Shown: positions 59,227-64,000 of the stretch, piece after piece
How positions within the stretch are numbered: position 1 is the first letter of the stretch
Layout of the letters: each line of letters opens with the position of its first letter
Assembly (NCBI RefSeq): GCF_036850765.1
Contig: NC_089490.1
Coordinates: 386,460,558-386,524,557 of the forward strand
Reading direction: 5' to 3'
From: Saccopteryx bilineata
Lineage: Eukaryota > Chordata > Mammalia > Chiroptera > Emballonuridae
Length of the DNA stretch: 64,000 nucleotides
Translations under genes and position numbers: made by a program
Notes under the pieces: model-generated
Seen by the model: the letters and a program-made list of their open reading frames with translations, nothing else
Databases searched by the model: none
What the model was told of the DNA's origin: nothing

Positions 59227-60120
59227 ATGAGAAAACAAAGGAGTGCAATCCAAATGAAACCACAAGAGACACTTTCGAGAGATGAACTGAGTGATATGGA
59301 AATAATCAAACTTCCAGATGCGGAGTTCAAAATAATGATTGTAAGGATGCTTAGGGATCTTACAACAACAATGGAGGGGGAGTTTGAAAACCTAAATAAA
59401 GAAATAGCAAGTATAAAAAAGAATCAGTTGGAGACGACAAATACAATATCAGAAATAAAGACCACAATGGAAGGAATTAAAAACAGGATAGATAGAGCAG
59501 AGGATCGAATCAGCGAGTTAGAAGACAACTGGAATGAAGGCATGAAAGCAGAGAAGAAAAGAGAAAAAAGACTCAAAAAGTCAGAGGAAACTCTTAGAGA
59601 GCTCTGTGACAACATGAAGAGAAATAACATCCGCATCATAGGGGTTCCTGAAGAAGAAGAAAAAGAACAAGGGATAGAGACTTTGTTCAATCATATCATA
59701 GCTGAAAACTTCCCTAAATTAATGCAAGAGAAACTCTCACAAATCCAAGAAGCACAGAGGACTCCATTAAAGAGAAACCCAAAGAAACCTACACCAAGAC
59801 ACATCATAATTAAAATACCAAAGCTAAGCGATAAAGAGAAAATATTAAAAGCTGCAAGAGAAAAAAAAGTTATCACCTACAAAGGAGCCCCCATAAGGAT
59901 GACATCTGACTTCTCAACAGAAACACTTGAGGCCAGAAGGGAATGGCAAGAAATATTCAAAGTAATGCACAACAAGAACCTACAACCAAGACTACTTTAT
60001 CCAGCAAGGCTATCGTTTAAAATTGAAGGAGAAATAAAAAGCTTCCCAGACAAAAAACAACTCAAGGAATTCATTACAACCAAACCAATGCTGCAGGAAA
60101 TATTAAGGGGCCTGGTGTAA
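59227..60120 (+). CDS. ORF1: L1 ORF1 protein (297 aa), nucleic-acid chaperone
   Basis: The ATG at 59227 opens 297 codons ending in TAA. Residues about 45-130 form a charged coiled coil with heptads (for example the M-E-G-I-K-N-R-I and I-S-E-L-E-D blocks). An RRM-like domain follows at about 132-205 (N-N-I-R-I-I-G-V-P at 133-141), then the C-terminal domain at about 206-290 (T-Y-K-G-A-P-I-R at 217-224, E-A-R-R-E-W at 235-240). The paired Arg needed for RNA binding in the human protein is present (R237, R238). In the family the protein trimerises, coats its own RNA in the cytoplasm and acts as a chaperone during target-primed reverse transcription. Human ORF1p is 338 aa; the shorter length here is mostly in the N-terminus. 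No defect is visible. Confidence 0.95.
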   Translation: MRKQRSAIQMKPQETLSRDELSDMEIIKLPDAEFKIMIVRMLRDLTTTMEGEFENLNKEIASIKKNQLETTNTISEIKTTMEGIKNRIDRAEDRISELEDNWNEGMKAEKKREKRLKKSEETLRELCDNMKRNNIRIIGVPEEEEKEQGIETLFNHIIAENFPKLMQEKLSQIQEAQRTPLKRNPKKPTPRHIIIKIPKLSDKEKILKAAREKKVITYKGAPIRMTSDFSTETLEARREWQEIFKVMHNKNLQPRLLYPARLSFKIEGEIKSFPDKKQLKEFITTKPMLQEILRGLV

Positions 60121-60186
60121 ACAGATAAAGTGGGAAAAGAATACAGAAAAAAAAAAAGAAAAAGGAATACACCTTTAAAGAAGAAA
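60121..60186 (+). other. Inter-ORF spacer of L1 element C, open in the ORF frame
   Basis: 66 bp separate the ORF1 stop (TAA, 60118-60120) from the ORF2 ATG. ORF1 and ORF2 are in the same frame, and all 22 spacer codons are sense. They encode a very basic stretch including K-K-K-R-K-R. In human L1 the spacer is of similar length (about 63 bp), and ORF2 is translated by an unconventional termination/reinitiation. Confidence 0.85.
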
Positions 60187-63100
60187 ATGGCAATAAAAAA
60201 ATACATATCAATAATAACCTTAAATGTAAATGGATTAAATGATCCAATCAAAAGACATAGGGTAGCTGCGTGGATAAGAAAACAGGACCCATACATATGT
60301 TGTCTACAAGAGACACACCTTAGAACAAAAGACACACACAGATTAAAGGTAAAAGGATGGAAAAAAATGTTTCATGCAAACGGAAATGAAAAAAAAGCTG
60401 GGGTAGCAATACTTATATCAGACAAATTGGACTTTAAAACAAAGGATATAGTAAGAGATAAAGAAGGCCACTACATAATGATAAAGGGAGTAATCCAACA
60501 GGAAGATATAACTATTATAAATATCTATGCACCTAATATAGGAGCACCCAAATATATAAAACAGATTTTGATGGATTTAAAGGGCGAGATCAACAGCAAT
60601 ACTATAATAGTAGGGGATTTCAATACCCCACTAACATCACTAGATAGATCCTCAAGAAAGAAAATTAACAAAGAAACAGCAGACTTATTGGAAACACTAG
60701 ATCAACTCGATTTAATAGATATCTTCAGAACCTTTCACCCTAAAGCAGCAGAATATACATTCTTTTCAAGTGCTCATGGTACAATCTCTAGGATAGACCA
60801 CATGTTAGGGCACAAAAGTGCTCTCAACAAATTTAAGAAGACTGAAATCATATCAAGCACTTTCTCCAATCACAACGGCATGAAACTAGAAATGAATCAC
60901 AGCAGAAAAGCTCAAAAATTCTCAAACACATGGAAACTAAATAGCAGGGTGTTAAATAATGAATGGATTAAGAATGAGATCAAAGAAGAAATAAAGAAAT
61001 TTCTAGAAACGAATGACAATGAGCATACAACAATTCAAAATTTATGGGACACAGCGAAAGCAGTGCTGAGAGGGAAGTTCATAGCACTACAGGCACACTT
61101 TCAGAAGCTAGAAAAAGCTCAAATAAACAACTTAACCCTGCATCTAAAAGAATTAGAAAAAGAACAGCAAGTAAAGCCCAAATGTAGTAGAAGGAAGGAA
61201 ATAATAAAGATCAGAGCAGAAATAAATGACATAGAGGCTAAAGAAACAATACAGAGGATCAATGAAACTAGGAGCTGGTTCTTTGAAAAGGTAAACAAGA
61301 TTGATGAACCTTTAAGTAGACTCACAAAGAAAAAGAGAGAGAGGACTCAAATAAATAAAATTAGAAATGAGAGAGGAGAAATAACAACTGACACAACAGA
61401 AATACAAAATATTGTAAGAAAATACTATGAAGAACTGTATGCCAAAAAACTAGACAACCTAGATGAAATGGACAAATTCCTTGAAACGTACAATCTTCCA
61501 AAAATCAATCTGGAAGAATCAGAAAACTTAAACAGACCAATTACACCAAAGGAGATCGAAACAGTTATCAAAAAACTCCCAACAAAGAAAAGCCCGGGGC
61601 CCGATGGCTTCACAACGGAATTCTACCAAATATTCAAAGAAGAACTAACTCCTATCCTTCTCAAGCTATTTCAAAAAATTCAAGAGGAAGGAAGACTTCC
61701 AAACTCCTTTTATGAGGCGAGCATAATTCTGATTCCAAAACCAGGCAAAGACCACACAAAGAAAGAAAATTATAGGCCAATATCTCTGATGAATATAGAT
61801 GCTAAAATCCTCAACAAAATATTAGCAAACCGGATCCAACAATATATGGAAAAAATCATACACCATGATCAAGTGGGATTTATTCTGGGGAGGCAAGGCT
61901 GGTACAATATTCGTAAATCAATCAATGTGATTCATCACATAAACAAAAAGAAGGAGAAAAACCATATGATAATTTCAATAGATGCAGAAAAAGCATTTGA
62001 TAAAATCCAGCACCCATTCATGAGCAAAACTCTCAGCAAAGTGGGAATACAGGGAACATACCTCAACATGATAAAAGCCATCTATGAGAAACCCACAGCC
62101 AATATCATACTCAATGGGCAAAAATTAAAAGCAATCTCCTTAAGATCAGGAACAAGGCAGGGGTGCCCCCTTTCACCACTCTTATTTAACATAGTCCTGG
62201 AAGTCCTAGCCACAGCAATCAGACAAGAAGAAGAAATAAAAGGCATTCAAGTTGGAAAAGAAGAAGTAAAACTATCATTATTTGCAGATGATATGATATT
62301 GTATATAGAAAACCCTAAAGTCTCAGTCAAAAAACTACTGGACCTGATAAATAAATTCAGCAAAGTGGCAGGATATAAAATCAATACTCAGAAATCAGAA
62401 GCATTTTTATACACCAACAATGAACAGTCAGAAAGAGAAATTAAGGAAACAATCCCCTTCACAATTACAACCAAAAAAATAAAGTACCTAGGAGTAAACT
62501 TAACCAAGGAGACTAAAGACTTGTACTCGGAAAATTACAAAACATTGATAAAAGAAATCAAGGAAGATACTAACAAGTGGAAGCATATACCGTGCTCATG
62601 GTTAGGAAGAATAAACATCATTAAAATGTCTATATTACCCAAAGCAATTTATAAATTCAATGCAATACCAATTAAAATACCAATGACATACTTCAAAGAT
62701 ATAGAACACATATTCCAAAAATTTATATGGAACCAAAAAAGGACACGAATAGCCTCAGCAATCTTAAAAAAGAAGAATAAAGTGGGAGGTATCACACTTC
62801 CTGATATCAAGTTATACTACAAGGCCATTGTACTCAAAACAGCCTGGTACTGGCATAAGAACAGGCATATAGATCAATGGAATAGAACAGAGAACCCAGA
62901 AACAAACCCACAGTTCTATGGACAACTGATATTTGACAAAGGACGTAAGGAAATACAATGGAGTAAAGACAGCCTCTTTAACAAATGGTGTTGGGAAAAT
63001 TGGACAGCTACCTGCAAAAAAATGAAACTAGATCACCAGCTTACACCACTCACAAAAATAAACTCAAAATGGATAAAAGACTTGAATGTAGGCCGTGAAA

Positions 63101-63981
63101 CCATAAGCATCTTAGAAGAAAACATAGGCACTAAGCTCTCGGACATCTCTCGGAGCAATATATTTGCTGATTTATCTCCACGGGGAAGTGAAATAAAAGA
63201 CAGGATAAACAAATGGGACTATATCAAACTAAAAAGCTTTTGCACAGCTAAAGACAACAAGAACAGAATGAAAAGACAAACTACACAATGGGAGAACATA
63301 TTTGACAATACGTCTGATAAGGGGTTAATAACCAAAATTTATAAAGAACTTGTAAATCTCAACACCAGGAAGACAAACAACCCAATCCAAAAATGGGCAA
63401 AAGAGATGAATAGACACTTCTCCAAAGAGGACATACAGATGGCCAATAGGCATATGAAAAAATGCTCAACATCACTAATCATTAGAGAAATGCAAATTAA
63501 AACCACAATGAGATATCATCTTACACCAGTCAGAATGGCGCTTATCAACAAAACAACACAGAATAAGTGCTGGCGAGGATGTGGAGAAAAGGGGACCCTC
63601 CTGCAATGCTGGTGGGAATGCAGACTGGTGCAGCCACTGTGGAAAACAGTATGGAGATTCCTCAAAAAACTGAAAATCGAACCGCCTTTTGACCCAGCTA
63701 TCCCACTTTTAGGAATATACCCCAAGGACACCATAGAACGGCTCGAAAAGGAGAAATGCACCCGCATGTTTGTGGCAGCATTGTTCACAATAGCGAAGAT
63801 CTGGAAACAGCCCAAGTGTCCGTCAGAGGACGAGTGGATTAAAAAACTTTGGTACATATATACTATGGAATACTACTCAGCCATAAGAAATGATGACATC
63901 GGATCATTTACAATAACATGGATGGACCTTGATAACATTATACGGAGTGAAATAAGTAAATCAGAAAAAAAACTGAGATGA
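60187..63981 (+). CDS. ORF2: L1 ORF2 protein (1264 aa), endonuclease and reverse transcriptase
   Basis: The start is ATG at 60187 (M-A-I-K-K-Y), which aligns with the ORF2 starts of elements A and B. The frame is open further back to 60121, but without an ATG (only a GTG at 60130). The APE-type endonuclease (about 1-238) shows N13, E42 (C-L-Q-E-T-H-L), D144 (G-D-F-N-T-P) and the S-R-I-D-H block. The S-D-H motif reads S227-N228-H229, so a conserved Asp is Asn. The reverse transcriptase (about 450-770) has [17 protein letters not shown] and F699-A-D-D702, all intact. The C-terminal Cys motif is C1128-x3-C1132-x7-Q1140-x4-C1145, with Gln where His is normal. Size matches human ORF2p (1275 aa). 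The protein nicks DNA and copies L1 or SINE RNA in the nucleus. The two substitutions probably reduce function. Confidence 0.95.
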   Translation: MAIKKYISIITLNVNGLNDPIKRHRVAAWIRKQDPYICCLQETHLRTKDTHRLKVKGWKKMFHANGNEKKAGVAILISDKLDFKTKDIVRDKEGHYIMIKGVIQQEDITIINIYAPNIGAPKYIKQILMDLKGEINSNTIIVGDFNTPLTSLDRSSRKKINKETADLLETLDQLDLIDIFRTFHPKAAEYTFFSSAHGTISRIDHMLGHKSALNKFKKTEIISSTFSNHNGMKLEMNHSRKAQKFSNTWKLNSRVLNNEWIKNEIKEEIKKFLETNDNEHTTIQNLWDTAKAVLRGKFIALQAHFQKLEKAQINNLTLHLKELEKEQQVKPKCSRRKEIIKIRAEINDIEAKETIQRINETRSWFFEKVNKIDEPLSRLTKKKRERTQINKIRNERGEITTDTTEIQNIVRKYYEELYAKKLDNLDEMDKFLETYNLPKINLEESENLNRPITPKEIETVIKKLPTKKSPGPDGFTTEFYQIFKEELTPILLKLFQKIQEEGRLPNSFYEASIILIPKPGKDHTKKENYRPISLMNIDAKILNKILANRIQQYMEKIIHHDQVGFILGRQGWYNIRKSINVIHHINKKKEKNHMIISIDAEKAFDKIQHPFMSKTLSKVGIQGTYLNMIKAIYEKPTANIILNGQKLKAISLRSGTRQGCPLSPLLFNIVLEVLATAIRQEEEIKGIQVGKEEVKLSLFADDMILYIENPKVSVKKLLDLINKFSKVAGYKINTQKSEAFLYTNNEQSEREIKETIPFTITTKKIKYLGVNLTKETKDLYSENYKTLIKEIKEDTNKWKHIPCSWLGRINIIKMSILPKAIYKFNAIPIKIPMTYFKDIEHIFQKFIWNQKRTRIASAILKKKNKVGGITLPDIKLYYKAIVLKTAWYWHKNRHIDQWNRTENPETNPQFYGQLIFDKGRKEIQWSKDSLFNKWCWENWTATCKKMKLDHQLTPLTKINSKWIKDLNVGRETISILEENIGTKLSDISRSNIFADLSPRGSEIKDRINKWDYIKLKSFCTAKDNKNRMKRQTTQWENIFDNTSDKGLITKIYKELVNLNTRKTNNPIQKWAKEMNRHFSKEDIQMANRHMKKCSTSLIIREMQIKTTMRYHLTPVRMALINKTTQNKCWRGCGEKGTLLQCWWECRLVQPLWKTVWRFLKKLKIEPPFDPAIPLLGIYPKDTIERLEKEKCTRMFVAALFTIAKIWKQPKCPSEDEWIKKLWYIYTMEYYSAIRNDDIGSFTITWMDLDNIIRSEISKSEKKLR

Positions 63982-64000
63982 ATCCATACATAGAAGGGAC

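Larger units (their letters stand above)
58036..64000 (+). mobile_element. Near-complete LINE-1 element C with both ORFs open
   Basis: A 5' UTR begins ggggg-agagaagatggc at 58036 (1.19 kb, with a 162-bp head duplication). ORF1 (59227-60120), a 66-bp spacer, ORF2 (60187-63981) and the first 19 bp of 3' UTR follow. The window ends before the poly(A) tail, so the target duplication cannot be checked. No frameshift or stop interrupts either ORF, unlike every other L1 here. It belongs to the same ORF lineage as element A, but its 5' UTR is unrelated to A's. Openness of 5 kb of coding sequence implies a young insertion. Two changed key residues in ORF2 argue that it is not fully active. Confidence 0.96.

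Noticed and set aside
60130..60186. A longer ORF2 beginning at 60130
   Set aside because: The codon at 60130 is GTG, not ATG. The start that aligns with other L1 copies is the ATG at 60187.

Overview
This window looks like intergenic or intronic DNA from a bat. It contains no recognisable host gene. The organism call rests on the interspersed repeats. There are many tRNA-derived SINEs whose head reads like a tRNA with intact A and B boxes and whose body ends in a CT-rich or polypurine tail. They come in several subfamilies that, from memory, I associate with rhinolophoid (horseshoe or leaf-nosed) bats. Alongside them are mammalian LINE-1 elements, hAT transposons, a betaretrovirus-like ERV, and ancient MIR, L2 and MLT1 relics shared by placental mammals. 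The family-level call (Rhinolophidae/Hipposideridae) is an inference without a database search.

Layout. Positions 1-15270 are a nested LINE-1. An older plus-strand L1 (element A) is split in its ORF2 endonuclease domain by a full-length minus-strand L1 of another lineage (element B, 2278-10175, with a 14-bp target-site duplication). The 3' half of A also carries four plus-strand SINEs. Positions 15270-29240 hold SINEs, truncated L1 3' ends, a large GAAA/GA/GGGA satellite-like tract and sparse unique DNA. Positions 29250-30321 are a compact minus-strand ERV with paired LTRs, primer-binding site, polypurine tract and only 432 bp of internal sequence. Positions 30504-31682 are a 5'-truncated minus-strand L1 closely related to B.

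Positions 31700-58030 are mostly unique or ancient sequence. They contain two hAT elements with 8-bp duplications (36094-37078 and 38504-38824), a candidate solo LTR (43440-43966), an MLT1-type LTR (45800-46297), several L1 3' ends, and MIR, L2 and SINE pieces. I found no convincing exon, CpG-island promoter, tRNA gene or other RNA gene there.

Positions 58036-64000 are a near-complete plus-strand L1 (element C) of the same ORF lineage as A, cut off by the window edge after its ORF2 stop. Both ORFs are open: ORF1p is 297 aa and ORF2p is 1264 aa from the ATG at 60187. This is the only element here that could encode L1 proteins. Two conserved positions are changed: the Asp of the endonuclease S-D-H motif is Asn228, and the His of the C-terminal Cys motif is Gln1140. 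ORF1 and ORF2 lie in the same frame with a single stop codon between them. The 5' UTR begins with a 162-bp block repeated almost perfectly around a SINE fragment.

How the parts relate: L1 proteins supply the endonuclease and reverse transcriptase that also mobilise the SINEs. This fits the poly(A) tails and short duplications seen at nearly every L1 and SINE here. Elements A, B and C carry three unrelated 5' UTRs (diverged ~115-bp units, ~245-bp monomers, and a duplicated head with poly-G) on two ORF lineages, which suggests promoter turnover.
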